Shown here piece after piece: positions 46,566 through 55,791 of a stretch of 64,000 nucleotides of DNA (its first letter is position 1; every line of letters starts with the position of its first letter). The translations under genes and the position numbers were made by a program. The notes under the pieces are model-generated. The model made no database searches, was not told the DNA's origin, and saw only the letters and a program-made list of their open reading frames with translations. The stretch is from Vibrio litoralis DSM 17657 (GTDB lineage: Bacteria; Pseudomonadota; Gammaproteobacteria; Enterobacterales; Vibrionaceae): positions 1 through 64,000 of the forward strand of contig NZ_AUFZ01000004.1 in the NCBI RefSeq assembly GCF_000426765.1, written 5' to 3'.

Positions 46566-46795
46566 TCAGCTTGGAGTGATCTTTTCACCCTTAGCTTGAG
46601 TTGCGGTCGTTATTATTTAGCTATTTTACGTGAATATTGGTTCCGTAATCGCTTTATTTCTCGGCTACTTGGCGACGGTTCTATTTCATTATTTTGAGTC
46701 TTTATATGACCCAGATAGACTAGATCTTGCCGCTGTGTCATTAACGCTCGATATCTCAAATTGAGTGCCGATGACTTATTTAGGTAAATAAAATG
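46551..46795 (+). promoter_or_regulatory. Long-range stem masking the secD2 Shine-Dalgarno and start codon
   Basis: TTTATTTGCCTAA (46553-46565, the last vemP codons and stop) pairs with TTAGGTAAATAAA (46780-46792) over 13 bp with one G-U pair; CA-U (46551-46553) can extend over the secD2 AUG (46793-46795) with one bulged A. The SD AGG and the start codon are buried. A ribosome stalled in the vemP 3' end would break the stem and free secD2, as known for VemP in V. alginolyticus. Confidence 0.7.
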
Positions 46796-48661
46796 AATGT
46801 ACATAAATCTCGCGCCTCTGCTCGGCGCACCTTAAACCAATACTCTTATTGGCAATATGCGGTGTTAGTTGTCACCATTTCGATCATGCTATTAAGCGCC
46901 TTGCCTTCTTGGTTTGGGGAATCACCTGCGCTGCAAATTAATCAAGGCAGTGATTTGGTAAATAAAGCTAATCAGGTAAATAGCGTCCAATTCGAACCAT
47001 TAAAACTACAGCAAGCCCTTACTAATCAAGGGATTGACTTAAAAGAAATTAAGCAAGATAAAACGACGACTTGGGTCATACTGTCGGATTCAGAACAAAT
47101 GGCACAGGCTAAAAAAGTATTGCTTGAGATGGCAGGTCAACAGGGGAAAGGCAAGGACATTCAAGTTGCTTTAGCTTCAGTGGCTAATGCGCCGCAATGG
47201 TTAACGAGCCTTGGTTTTAAACCGATTTCACTAGGATTAGATCTGCGTGGTGGGGTGCAATTTCTGCTCGATGTGGATATGAATTCAGTCTACCAAAATC
47301 AAATCGATGAAATGCAGCAAGGGATCAGTCACTTCTTGATGGATAACCAATTACGTCGAGCAAAATTCAGTGATATTTCACAGAATGGATTGACCGTGAC
47401 ACTTGCCAGCGCGAAACAAGTATCACAGCTACGTGACTTTATTCATGGGCAATATCCGAATTGGAAAGTTATCAATAAGAATAATCGCCTTACCTTAACT
47501 CGCTTGGAAACCGAAAGTGTCGCGCTACGTAATCTAACGGTTCAGCAAAATTTGCAGATTATGCGTAGCCGAATTGAAGAATTAGGTATTACGGAAGCAT
47601 CAGTACAAAGGCAAGGGGATCAACGCATTCGTATTGAGTTGCCCGGTGTACAAGACCCTGCTCAAGCCAAAAATGTCATTGGTGCAACGGCAAGCTTGGC
47701 GTTTTATGAAGTACTGACTACTCAATCTGAAGGCGGAAAAATCTTGCCAGATCAAAATGGTCAGTTGGTTCGCGTTAAATCATCTCCCGTATTAACTGGT
47801 GAACATATTGTTGATGCACGGGCTAATTTCGGCGAAATGGGGATGCCAGAAGTGAACATTAGCTTGGACAGTCAAGGCGGAAAAATGATGGCAGATTTCT
47901 CAGGTCGTCATATTGGTAAGCCAATGGCAACAGCGTATAGCGAATACTCACGTAACGAAGAGGGGGAAGTCGTACAAACCAATAAGATCATTAGTATCGC
48001 GACTATTCAATCTGCACTCGGCTCTAAGTTCCGAATTACGGGGGCAGGTTCAATGCAAGATGCACAAAGCTTAGCGTTACTACTCCGAGCGGGTTCATTA
48101 ACGGCGCCAGTGACCATAGTGGAAGAACGTACGATTGGACCAACACTTGGGGCTGAAAATATTACGAATGGCTTTTCTGCCTTAGCGTTAGGTTTATCAC
48201 TTACATTGCTATTTATGGCGGTTTGGTATCGCCGATTAGGTTGGGTTGCAAATGTGGCCTTGCTAGCCAATATGGTGATGCTATTTGGTTTACTCGCCTT
48301 GATTCCCGGCGCGGTATTAACCTTACCCGGCATTGCAGGCTTAGTTCTCACCGTCGGCATGGCGGTTGATACTAACGTGCTTATCTTTGAGCGGATCCGC
48401 GACAAATTAAAAGATGGCAATAGCTTAGCCAAGTCGATAAATGACGGATTTAGTAGCGCAACTAGCACAATTTTCGATGCGAATTTTACCACCATGATTA
48501 CCGCTATCGTGTTGTATTGCATTGGTAATGGGCCAATACAAGGGTTTGCTTTAACGCTAGGGCTAGGGTTACTGACCAGCATGTTTACTGGTATTTTTGC
48601 TTCGCGCGCAATGATCAATTGGTTTTGGGGTAAAGACACCCGCCGTAATGTGAGTATTTAA
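46793..48661 (+). CDS. secD2: Protein translocase subunit SecD2
   Basis: The 622-residue inner-membrane protein has one N-terminal helix, the periplasmic P1 domain starting ISLGLDLRGGVQFLLDVD (about 145-165) and five C-terminal helices with LVLTVGMAVDTNVLIFERIRD. It promotes protein export with ion motive force. Vibrio carries two SecDF pairs with different ion use; this set follows vemP and is the induced copy. The main secDF-yajC locus is not in the window. A 2-bp gap separates it from secF2. Confidence 0.93.
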   Translation: MNVHKSRASARRTLNQYSYWQYAVLVVTISIMLLSALPSWFGESPALQINQGSDLVNKANQVNSVQFEPLKLQQALTNQGIDLKEIKQDKTTTWVILSDSEQMAQAKKVLLEMAGQQGKGKDIQVALASVANAPQWLTSLGFKPISLGLDLRGGVQFLLDVDMNSVYQNQIDEMQQGISHFLMDNQLRRAKFSDISQNGLTVTLASAKQVSQLRDFIHGQYPNWKVINKNNRLTLTRLETESVALRNLTVQQNLQIMRSRIEELGITEASVQRQGDQRIRIELPGVQDPAQAKNVIGATASLAFYEVLTTQSEGGKILPDQNGQLVRVKSSPVLTGEHIVDARANFGEMGMPEVNISLDSQGGKMMADFSGRHIGKPMATAYSEYSRNEEGEVVQTNKIISIATIQSALGSKFRITGAGSMQDAQSLALLLRAGSLTAPVTIVEERTIGPTLGAENITNGFSALALGLSLTLLFMAVWYRRLGWVANVALLANMVMLFGLLALIPGAVLTLPGIAGLVLTVGMAVDTNVLIFERIRDKLKDGNSLAKSINDGFSSATSTIFDANFTTMITAIVLYCIGNGPIQGFALTLGLGLLTSMFTGIFASRAMINWFWGKDTRRNVSI

Positions 48662-48663
48662 TC

Positions 48664-49572
48664 ATGAGTAAATTAATCAATATGAAAAATGCCAATAAAT
48701 GGCGTTATGGCACTAGTGTAATTTCTATTTTATTAATGTGTGTTGCGCTGTTTTTCATTACCACAAAAGGCTTTAACTGGGGGTTGGATTTTACTGGTGG
48801 CGTAGTAAGTGAAGTACAATTAAATCCACATATCACCAGCAGCGAATTGAGCCCATTATTAGAAGTGGGATTAGGTCAAAAAGTCAGTGTGATTTCTGGT
48901 GAAGGGCAAGGGCGTTGGATTATTCGCTACAGCATTCCTGAGAGCACTCAGCAGGCTGCGGAATCAATTGAAACATTACTAGCGCCTTTACACGCAGAGA
49001 CTAAAGTGTTGAATACCAGCATTGTTGGCCCTCAAGTTGGTCAAGATCTGGCAGAGCAAGGTGGCTTGGCTTTACTTGTCTGTCTGCTGTGTATCATGGT
49101 GTATTTAAGTGTGCGATTTGAGTGGCGTTTAGCGTTAGGTTCGCTGGTGGCCTTACTGCATGATGTGGTCTTTGTGCTGGGGTTCTTTGCGCTCAGCCAG
49201 ATGGAATTTAACTTAACCGTGTTAGCGGCTATTCTAGCGATCTTAGGTTATTCGCTGAATGATTCCATCATCATTGCCGACCGCATTCGTGAATTGCTAC
49301 GTATGAAACCGAAAGTCGCCACTGCGGATATCAATAACCAAGCTATAGCAGCGACGTTTAGCCGCACTATGATCACCTCCGGTACGACACTATTAACTGT
49401 TTCAGCCCTATGGCTACTTGGTGGTGCGCCATTGGAAGGTTTTTCCATCGCAATGTTTATCGGCATTATGACTGGAACTTGGTCATCTATTTCAGTCGGA
49501 ACCTCTTTACCTGAAGTCTTGGGGTTAAAGGCCGAGCATTACCAAGTGATTGCGCTATCTGACACGCCATAA
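48664..49572 (+). CDS. secF2: Protein translocase subunit SecF2
   Basis: The 302-residue partner of SecD2 has GFNWGLDFTGGVVSEVQL (P4 head) and the pore helix AILAILGYSLNDSIIIADRIRE. Six membrane helices fit SecF. It is the last gene of vemP-secD2-secF2. Confidence 0.92.
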   Translation: MSKLINMKNANKWRYGTSVISILLMCVALFFITTKGFNWGLDFTGGVVSEVQLNPHITSSELSPLLEVGLGQKVSVISGEGQGRWIIRYSIPESTQQAAESIETLLAPLHAETKVLNTSIVGPQVGQDLAEQGGLALLVCLLCIMVYLSVRFEWRLALGSLVALLHDVVFVLGFFALSQMEFNLTVLAAILAILGYSLNDSIIIADRIRELLRMKPKVATADINNQAIAATFSRTMITSGTTLLTVSALWLLGGAPLEGFSIAMFIGIMTGTWSSISVGTSLPEVLGLKAEHYQVIALSDTP

Positions 49573-49657
49573 ATATCAACAATAGCTCTTTTACTGCATG
49601 TTAATTTAAGGTGCGGTAAGAGGGCTTGTTTGGTTCTTATGCTTTTTAGTTGAATCT

Positions 49658-49676
49658 CGATGTTAAAATAACATCG
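49658..49676. promoter_or_regulatory. NorR-type site 1 upstream of hcp
   Basis: CGATGTTA-AAA-TAACATCG is a perfect 8-bp-arm palindrome whose centre, GTTAAAATAAC, fits GT-N7-AC. It is centred 22 bp from the second site, two helical turns. Confidence 0.65.
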
Positions 49677-49680
49677 TTAT

Positions 49681-49697
49681 GTTGTAATTATTACAAC
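49681..49697. promoter_or_regulatory. NorR-type site 2 upstream of hcp
   Basis: GTTGTAAT-T-ATTACAAC is a perfect 8-bp-arm palindrome; its centre GTAATTATTAC fits GT-N7-AC. A third, weaker palindrome TTGTTAA-ATCA-TTAACAA lies at 49717-49734 and does not fit the N7 spacing. Confidence 0.65.
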
Positions 49698-49732
49698 TTC
49701 AATGCAGGTTAATGGCTTGTTAAATCATTAAC

Positions 49733-49745
49733 AATCAATAACTTA
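49733..49745 (+). promoter_or_regulatory. IHF site upstream of hcp
   Basis: AATCAATAACTTA is an exact match to WATCAANNNNTTR, lying between the palindromes and the sigma-54 promoter. Confidence 0.65.
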
Positions 49746-49749
49746 AAAG

Positions 49750-49766
49750 TTGGCACGCAAAGTGCA
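49750..49766 (+). promoter_or_regulatory. Sigma-54 promoter of hcp
   Basis: TTGGCACGCAAAGTGCA: GG (49752-49753) and GC (49764-49765) are 10 bases apart, with the TGGCAC-N5-TGCA form. The start of transcription would fall near 49777, about 63 bp before the hcp ATG. Confidence 0.8.
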
Positions 49767-49839
49767 ATACAGGAATGAATTTATTATTAGCCCCAAATGA
49801 TAGGGGCGATGATGTTAATCATTACTGGAGCTTTAAATT

Positions 49840-51510
49840 ATGTTTTGTATTCAATGTGAACAAACGATCCGTACACCGGTTGGCGATGGCTGTTCTTATG
49901 CGCAAGGTATGTGTGGTAAAACCAGCGAAGTCTCTGACCTGCAAGATATCTTAGTCTACGTATTGCAAGGTGTGTCTTTCTGGGCGGATCTTGGTCGCAA
50001 GTTTAATATTGTGGATACAGAAATCGATGAGTGGGCACCTCAAGCTTTCTTCTCTACCTTGACTAACGTGAACTTCGATGCAGATCGTATCGTTGAGTTT
50101 TCTAATCAAGCTTATGCATACAAACTACGTCTAGAAGAAAAGGTACGTGCAGCGGCAACGTTAGCCAATGAAACACTACCTGAGTTAACGCCAGCGGCTC
50201 AATTTGCATTACCAACAGCTCGTGAAGAGTTATTAAAATACGCACCTCTGGCAGCAGTAAACCGCGGCCATGAAACGGTTGACCCAGATGTAATGGGGTT
50301 ACGTTTATTAGCTTTATATGGCTTAAAAGGTGCAGCAGCTTACATGGAGCATGCGCGTGTACTTGGTCAAACTGACGAAGCGCTTTTTGCTGAATATCAC
50401 CAAATCATGTCTTGGTTAGGTTCTGAGCCTCAAGATCTTCAAGCGTTGCTAGATTGCTCAATGCAAATTGGTTTGATGAACTACAAAATCATGGAAATCC
50501 TAGACCGTGGTGAAACAGAAACATTTGGTCACCCAGCACCAACTCAAGTGAACGTTAAGCCAGTAAAAGGCAAATGTATCCTAGTGTCTGGCCATGACTT
50601 ACATGATCTAGAAAAAATCCTGCAACAGACTGAAGGCAAAGGCATCAACGTTTACACTAACGGTGAAATGTTGCCCGCTCACGGTTACCCTGAATTAAAC
50701 AAATATCCTCACCTAGTGGGTAACTACGGCAGTGCTTGGCAGAACCAGCAAAAAGAATTTGCTAACTTCCCTGGCGCAATCGTAATGACGTCTAACTGTC
50801 TGCTTAACCCTGAAGTAGGTCAATACAACGACCGTATCTTCACACGTAGCATCGTAGGCTGGCCAAATGTGACTCACATTGTGGGTGATGATTTCTCTGA
50901 AGTAATTGAATGTGCATTAGCGCAAGAAGGCTTCAAGCACGATGAAATTGAGCACATGATCACGGTTGGTTTTGGTCGCAATGCATTGATAGAAGCGGCT
51001 CCTGCGGTTATCGATCAAGTGAAGCAAGGCAACATCAGCCACTTCTTCCTAGTAGGCGGTTGTGATGGTGACAAAGTGGAGCGTAACTACTTCAACGAGT
51101 TCACGAAACAAACACCAGATGACAGCCTAATTCTAACGCTGGCTTGTGGTAAGTTCCGCTTCAATAAAGAACAACACGGTGAAATCAACGGCATTCCTCG
51201 TCTATTAGATGTGGGTCAATGTAATGATTCATACTCAGCAATCCAATTAGCACTAGCATTGGCGAAAGAGTTTGATTGTGGCGTGAATGATCTTCCTCTG
51301 ACTTTAGTTTTATCTTGGTTCGAGCAAAAAGCGATTGTGGTTCTACTAACACTTCTTGCGTTAGGCATTAAAGGTATCTACACAGGTCCAACTAAACCTG
51401 CGTTCTTAACTGATAACCTAATGGCAGTGATGCAAGAGAAGTTTGACCTACGTGGAATTTCAACGGTTGAAGCTGATCTAAAAACGATTTTAGGTGAAAA
51501 AGCAGCGTAA
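49840..51510 (+). CDS. hcp: Hydroxylamine reductase (hybrid cluster protein)
   Basis: The 556-residue protein has E. coli-type N-terminal cysteines C3, C6, C18 and C25 (MFCIQCEQT... SYAQGMC), a [2Fe-2S] set of the enteric class. Downstream conserved residues bind the hybrid 4Fe-2S-2O cluster. Hcp reduces hydroxylamine in vitro and NO in vivo and controls protein S-nitrosylation in E. coli. It is followed by its reductase hcr and driven from a NorR/sigma-54-type promoter. Confidence 0.95.
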   Translation: MFCIQCEQTIRTPVGDGCSYAQGMCGKTSEVSDLQDILVYVLQGVSFWADLGRKFNIVDTEIDEWAPQAFFSTLTNVNFDADRIVEFSNQAYAYKLRLEEKVRAAATLANETLPELTPAAQFALPTAREELLKYAPLAAVNRGHETVDPDVMGLRLLALYGLKGAAAYMEHARVLGQTDEALFAEYHQIMSWLGSEPQDLQALLDCSMQIGLMNYKIMEILDRGETETFGHPAPTQVNVKPVKGKCILVSGHDLHDLEKILQQTEGKGINVYTNGEMLPAHGYPELNKYPHLVGNYGSAWQNQQKEFANFPGAIVMTSNCLLNPEVGQYNDRIFTRSIVGWPNVTHIVGDDFSEVIECALAQEGFKHDEIEHMITVGFGRNALIEAAPAVIDQVKQGNISHFFLVGGCDGDKVERNYFNEFTKQTPDDSLILTLACGKFRFNKEQHGEINGIPRLLDVGQCNDSYSAIQLALALAKEFDCGVNDLPLTLVLSWFEQKAIVVLLTLLALGIKGIYTGPTKPAFLTDNLMAVMQEKFDLRGISTVEADLKTILGEKAA

Positions 51511-51594
51511 TGATGTGAGTTAATGCCACCTTGATTAACCTTCAAGGTGGCATACATATCGAAAGCAATAGTCGAAACATAGTAGAGATAAAAA

Positions 51595-52662
51595 ATGAAC
51601 CAATTTGAATGGCCAGATAATCAACCCGCGACCTTTATTTGCCAACGTAAATGGCAGGAAACACCAAATTGCGTTAGCGTTACTTTAGTGGCAGAAAATC
51701 AGGATTTAGAAACGACATTTGATTTTATTCCCGGTCAATTTATCACGCTTGGTATTGAGGTAGAGGGTAAGACGGAATACCGCGCCTATTCATTAAGTTC
51801 AATGCCGAATAAAAACGCATTACAGCTGACCATTAAACGCGTTGATGGCGGCAAAGTTTCCAACTATATCGTGGATTCTTTACAAGAAGGTCAAACGGTA
51901 TCCGTGTTAAAACCTGCCGGAGAATTTCATATAGAGCAACCACATGGCGAACGCATTGTATTGCTCAGTGCCGGTTGTGGGATCACTCCGGTTATGTCGA
52001 TGGCGAAAACGCTGTTAGCAGATAAATCAGATGCCACGGATATTCATTTTATCCATGCGGCAACAGAACTTGAGCAAGTGATCTATCATCAAGAACTACT
52101 AGAAATGGAAGCATCACATGAGCGTTTTCATTTTGATGTAATGTTAGAAAATGCCCAAGGATCAGAGTATTTAGAAGGGCGCTTAACACAAGCGGCTTTA
52201 AAACAGTTCTGCCCGGATATTGCGGAGCGTAGCGCATTTTTATGTGGCCCGATTGGCTTTATGAATGCGATGCAAGAAAACCTATCTGAGCTTGGCATGA
52301 ATATGGATAACTTTTATCAAGAAAGTTTCACGCCAGCCGAGTCAGAACAACCTGATGTTGAAATCGCTGAACAAGCTGATAAAGCACAAGCGATCAGTAA
52401 TGCCACGGTATTTGTACCCGCGTTTGGCGCTCAAGCCGAAGCGAAAATTGGCAGTGCATTGATTGATGCCTTGGAAGCGGCCAAAGTACCCGTGATTGCT
52501 GCATGCCGCAGTGGTATTTGTGGTTCATGTAAGTGTCGTGTGGTAAAAGGCGAATTTACTCGTACTAGCACCGCGACTTTAACGGAAGATGAGATAGATA
52601 ATGGCTTTGTTTTGGCATGTTCGTGCCAAGTCGAGTCAGATGTGGAAGTGGCGTTAAACTAA
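51595..52662 (+). CDS. hcr: NADH oxidoreductase Hcr
   Basis: The 355-residue partner reductase of Hcp has an FAD-binding beta-barrel (about 15-105: YRAYSLSSMPNKNALQLT), an NAD-binding domain (about 115-235: VLLSAGCGITPVMSMAK and AFLCGPIGFMNAM) and a C-terminal plant-type [2Fe-2S] domain (CRSGICGSCKCRV...CSCQV). It lies 84 bp after hcp. Ends at a strong bidirectional terminator. Confidence 0.94.
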   Translation: MNQFEWPDNQPATFICQRKWQETPNCVSVTLVAENQDLETTFDFIPGQFITLGIEVEGKTEYRAYSLSSMPNKNALQLTIKRVDGGKVSNYIVDSLQEGQTVSVLKPAGEFHIEQPHGERIVLLSAGCGITPVMSMAKTLLADKSDATDIHFIHAATELEQVIYHQELLEMEASHERFHFDVMLENAQGSEYLEGRLTQAALKQFCPDIAERSAFLCGPIGFMNAMQENLSELGMNMDNFYQESFTPAESEQPDVEIAEQADKAQAISNATVFVPAFGAQAEAKIGSALIDALEAAKVPVIAACRSGICGSCKCRVVKGEFTRTSTATLTEDEIDNGFVLACSCQVESDVEVALN

Positions 52663-52689
52663 CCATTTCATTCCTCGTGATAAATATAA

Positions 52690-52725
52690 AAAAGGGTCGC
52701 TATCAATAATAGCGACCCTTTTTAG
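52690..52725 (+). terminator. Terminator of hcp-hcr (also possible for the opposite gene)
   Basis: Perfect 14-bp arms AAAAGGGTCGCTAT (52690-52703) and ATAGCGACCCTTTT (52709-52722) enclose CAATA; T residues flank on both strands. Confidence 0.9.
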
Positions 52726-52750
52726 TATCAAGGTTCGATATGGAATTAAA

Positions 52751-53002
52751 TCACTTCTGAAGCTTTTCTTTTGCTTCTTCTACCTTTGAGTAATCCAAAC
52801 CCAACTCATCTACGGCATCTTTAATTAATGCAGGGTTTTGCATTACCTGAGCCATCAGCATTTGAAGTTTTTCTTGTGGTAAACCTAGTTGGCTAATAGT
52901 TGCCATTGCCGCTAATGGGTTTTCAGTGAGCTGCTGAAAAATATCACGGATTTGTTCATCGGCAATATTGTGTTCTTTTAATAATGCTAAAATTGGGTTC
53001 AT
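52751..53002 (-). CDS. DUF2999 family small protein
   Basis: The 83-residue protein from ATG 53002 (preceded by GAGAC) starts MNPILALLKEHNIADEQ and is fully alpha-helical (LTENPLAAMATISQLGLPQEKLQMLMAQV), matching the DUF2999 family of marine gamma-proteobacteria. No signal or catalytic motif; role unknown. The 5-residue extension to 53017 is rejected. Confidence 0.8.
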   Translation of the reverse strand: MNPILALLKEHNIADEQIRDIFQQLTENPLAAMATISQLGLPQEKLQMLMAQVMQNPALIKDAVDELGLDYSKVEEAKEKLQK

Positions 53003-53102
53003 GATTGTCTCTTTCAATTGCTAAATAGATTGGTAATATTTTATACCTAAGTGACCTCAAGATGCTATTTGAAGCGCCCCTGAGACCATATTAATTGCTA
53101 GG

Positions 53103-53255
53103 TTATTTTAAATTTCCACCAATCCCAATGCTTGGGTTGACATAAACAGGGCCAATTTTAAATGGTGCGCCAATATCTAGGCTTGCGTAAGGCGTACAAG
53201 AGGCGATCAGCAAGACTGCAGCCGTCGCAAGAATAATACGTTTGATATTTTTCAT
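53103..53255 (-). CDS. 50-residue lipoprotein
   Basis: The minus-strand frame gives MKNIKRIILATAAVLLIAS then C at residue 20, with a lipobox LIASC and a Gly-rich tail (GPVYVNPSIGIGGNLK). AGGAG lies 8 bases before the ATG. Its start shares one base with the stop codon of the VOC lipoprotein gene (TAATG), so the two are translationally coupled. Too short for usual gene finding. Probably anchored in the outer or inner membrane; function unknown. Confidence 0.75.
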   Translation of the reverse strand: MKNIKRIILATAAVLLIASCTPYASLDIGAPFKIGPVYVNPSIGIGGNLK

Positions 53256-54106
53256 TACTTCATCTCCTGTATAACAAAGCCTGCACCCGCTGGATCTCGG
53301 ATGATTGCCACTGTACCGTTACGTACTTCTTTGGTTGGAGCCATTAAGACATAACCACCGTTGCTTTCCACTTTCTTAACAGTCGTATTGATGTCGGATA
53401 CTTTTATGTAGTTAACCCAAGTGGTCGCTACATCGGCATTAGGCTTTTTCACAAACCCAAATGCTGGTTGTTCATTAATGGCTAAATATGGATAGCTATG
53501 GCCTAACAAGGTTTTATTACTTGCTTTAAAGTCGCCCAATTTTTGATAGAAACTTTGGCTTTGGGCAATGTTATCGGTCCAGATTTCTTGCCAAATCCAA
53601 TTTCCTTCTTGTTTAGAAAGAGGAGCTGGATCGCCAGTAAAGGTATTTAAAATCGAGAATACCGCGCCTTGCGGGTCTTGAATAACGGCAAGTTCACCGC
53701 GACCTTTTAATGTGGTTTTCTTGATTAAGGTTTTACCGCCAGCCTGTTCTGATAGGCTTAATGTGTTATCGACATTATTGGTGGAGATCACCGGTAGCCA
53801 ATAATTGGTGCTGCTGTTACTTGGCATTTTCGCCATGCCTGCAATGTTTTGGCCTTGGTAGGTGATTAGGCTGTAGTCATCATTCACGCTTTCAAAATTC
53901 CAGCCAAATACATTGTGGTAGAAAGGTTGAACTTTGTCTGGAGCAGTGGTGGCAAGATCTCGCCAAATGATGGTGCCTACCGCTTTATTATTGCTATTCG
54001 CTAATGCCGGGAGAGTGAGAGAAGGGGATTGACTACATGCAGTAACCAATAAAGCCAGTGAGCAGGTGACTGGCACGGTTAACCATTTCATTGAAAAGGG
54101 TTTCAT
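53255..54106 (-). CDS. VOC-family lipoprotein
   Basis: The 283-residue protein has a signal peptide and lipobox (LALLVTAC, residue 24) and two glyoxalase/bleomycin-resistance (VOC) domains: GTIIWRDLATTAPDKVQPFYHNVFGWNF and WIWQEIWTDNIAQSQSFYQKLGDF, each followed by an IQDPQGAVF or IRDPAGAGF motif. The metal residues differ from classic glyoxalase I. Envelope role unknown. Followed by the 50-residue lipoprotein gene with a 1-bp overlap. Confidence 0.85.
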   Translation of the reverse strand: MKPFSMKWLTVPVTCSLALLVTACSQSPSLTLPALANSNNKAVGTIIWRDLATTAPDKVQPFYHNVFGWNFESVNDDYSLITYQGQNIAGMAKMPSNSSTNYWLPVISTNNVDNTLSLSEQAGGKTLIKKTTLKGRGELAVIQDPQGAVFSILNTFTGDPAPLSKQEGNWIWQEIWTDNIAQSQSFYQKLGDFKASNKTLLGHSYPYLAINEQPAFGFVKKPNADVATTWVNYIKVSDINTTVKKVESNGGYVLMAPTKEVRNGTVAIIRDPAGAGFVIQEMK

Positions 54107-54260
54107 TACATTATCCTTTAGTTTTCATTTACCTATTAAGATAGCATTGAAGGAGATAAACGATCATATTTTATTTAATGTTCAATTGCTCTGCGTTGTT
54201 GCGTAAAACAGCGTATACTCGCCGCCAAGCACGTTGCTTCAATATTTTAAGTGGTAAACC

Positions 54261-54593
54261 ATGTCCAAGTTATTCTTTAAAGGCCGTATTGATACGCGCC
54301 AAAATCACGTTATGTCTGGCTATAACGTCAACCGTGAAGTCAAAGCGGGAAGCGCAGAGTCTCCTTTATCGCTAAGCGTTCAAACCGAAGCACGTCATGC
54401 TGAAGTATTAGAAATCTTAAGTCAGAATAAACTGGTTGCAGAGATCAAGATCGATGCCTCTCAAGATGAAAATATTATTGAGCTAGAAACGATTTTGAAT
54501 AAGCCGAAAACCACGACGTTTGAAAAAACGCCAAATCGCAATGATCCTTGCTCATGTGGTAGCGGTAAGAAATACAAAAAATGTTGTGCTTAA
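54261..54593 (+). CDS. SEC-C motif protein (PBPRA1643 family)
   Basis: The 110-residue protein ends in a SEC-C zinc motif, NRNDPCSCGSGKKYKKCCA (CxC...CC). The N-terminal region MSKLFFKGRIDTRQNHVMSGYN is typical of the PBPRA1643 SWIM/SEC-C family of Vibrionaceae. The function is unknown; the SEC-C motif of SecA binds zinc and ribosome/SecB. A terminator follows at 54647. Confidence 0.88.
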   Translation: MSKLFFKGRIDTRQNHVMSGYNVNREVKAGSAESPLSLSVQTEARHAEVLEILSQNKLVAEIKIDASQDENIIELETILNKPKTTTFEKTPNRNDPCSCGSGKKYKKCCA

Positions 54594-54646
54594 TATCTCG
54601 CTCTTGAGTAATAAAATCCTCGGCTGATAAACACAATTGATAAGAG

Positions 54647-54679
54647 TAGGTGAGTGCTAACAGTGCTCGCCTATTTTTT
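54647..54679 (+). terminator. Terminator of the SEC-C gene
   Basis: TAGGTGAGTGCT (54647-54658) pairs with AGTGCTCGCCTA (54662-54673), with G-U pairs, followed by six T. Confidence 0.75.
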
Positions 54680-54732
54680 ATCTGTAGTCTTTGAGCATGA
54701 GTGAGTATTGAAAGATAACCATTCGATAGGCG

Positions 54733-54760
54733 AAAAAAAGGCGGGCCTATGATACCCGCC
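54733..54760 (-). terminator. Terminator of the ytfQRT-yjfF genes
   Basis: GGCGGG (54740-54745) pairs with CCCGCC (54755-54760); on the minus strand a run of seven T follows (complement of A 54733-54739). Confidence 0.85.
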
Positions 54761-54789
54761 AAAAGGTGAGGAAGCGTTAATTGTGGGGA

Positions 54790-55791
54790 TTAATTCACTG
54801 CCTCAATTTTTGTTTGATTGGCCGATTGTACATTTCTACGCCGCTCGGAAAGGACGACGAGCAAACGTTGTAGGCCAATGAAACAAAACAGTAAAATACC
54901 GATGATAATTTTGGTCCACCAAGAGCTTAAGGTGCCATCAAAGGTGATGTATGTTTGGATCAATCCTTGAATTAATACGCCAAACAACGAACCTAAAACA
55001 GTACCTACGCCACCCGATAATAGGGTGCCTCCGATAACTACCGCTGCAATACCATCAAGTTCAACACCGACTGCTGCAAGCGGGTAGCCTGCCGACGTGT
55101 AAATGGAAAACACAATACCGGCTAAAGTTGCTAGTAGGCTCGACAGCATATAAATACGGATGTTGGTTTGACGAACCGGAACGCCCATCAAGGCGGCAGA
55201 CTGAGCATTACCGCCAATCGCATAGACGTTATTACCAAATCGAGTTCGGTGGGCTAGGTAGATCCCAAAGGCGACAACCGCAAGCATGATAATGGCAATT
55301 AAGCTTAATCGACCGCCCCCCCAAATCTTCCACGATGCTCGGGATAGTTCTCTAAACATTGGATGTACGATGGGAATCGACTGCTCTGAAATAATAAAAC
55401 TGGCACCACGTAAAAAGAACATACCCGCCAATGTAATGATGAAAGGTGGGATTTTTAAGGTATCAATAAACCAGCCCATCAGTGCGCCAAACATGGCACC
55501 CATCGCAAGCACAATAGGTATTGCGACGACTGGATTGACTCCCCAGTCACCGACCATTTTAGCGAGCAGTACTCCAGTAAAGGCAACTACGGCGCCAACC
55601 GAAAGGTCGATCCCTCCCGAGAGGATCACGAAGGTCATGCCGACCGCGATAATTCCGAGAAATGCATTATCGGTTAAGATATTGCAAATTACTCGAGTGG
55701 TTAAAAAGGCAGGGTACTCGACTAGGCAAATGATATAGCCTAGGAAAAACACCCCAATAGTGATCATTAAAGGTAAGTGGCGCTTAATCAT
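54790..55791 (-). CDS. yjfF: Sugar ABC transporter permease YjfF
   Basis: The 333-residue permease of the RbsC family has ten hydrophobic helices and the EAA-like motif LLSGGVGTVLGSLFGV near the C terminus. In E. coli YtfQ-YtfR-YtfT-YjfF takes up galactofuranose. It overlaps ytfT by 4 bp (ATGA). Confidence 0.9.
   Translation of the reverse strand: MIKRHLPLMITIGVFFLGYIICLVEYPAFLTTRVICNILTDNAFLGIIAVGMTFVILSGGIDLSVGAVVAFTGVLLAKMVGDWGVNPVVAIPIVLAMGAMFGALMGWFIDTLKIPPFIITLAGMFFLRGASFIISEQSIPIVHPMFRELSRASWKIWGGGRLSLIAIIMLAVVAFGIYLAHRTRFGNNVYAIGGNAQSAALMGVPVRQTNIRIYMLSSLLATLAGIVFSIYTSAGYPLAAVGVELDGIAAVVIGGTLLSGGVGTVLGSLFGVLIQGLIQTYITFDGTLSSWWTKIIIGILLFCFIGLQRLLVVLSERRRNVQSANQTKIEAVN

Noticed and set aside
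48007..48639. 210-codon minus-strand frame inside secD2
   Set aside because: Antisense to conserved SecD2 helices; composition is that of a reverse-strand shadow.
49658..49697. NsrR or HcpR/CRP-FNR-type operator before hcp
   Set aside because: The spacing of the palindromes does not fit the NsrR 11-1-11 or FNR TTGAT-N4-ATCAA patterns, while GT-N7-AC with a sigma-54 promoter does.
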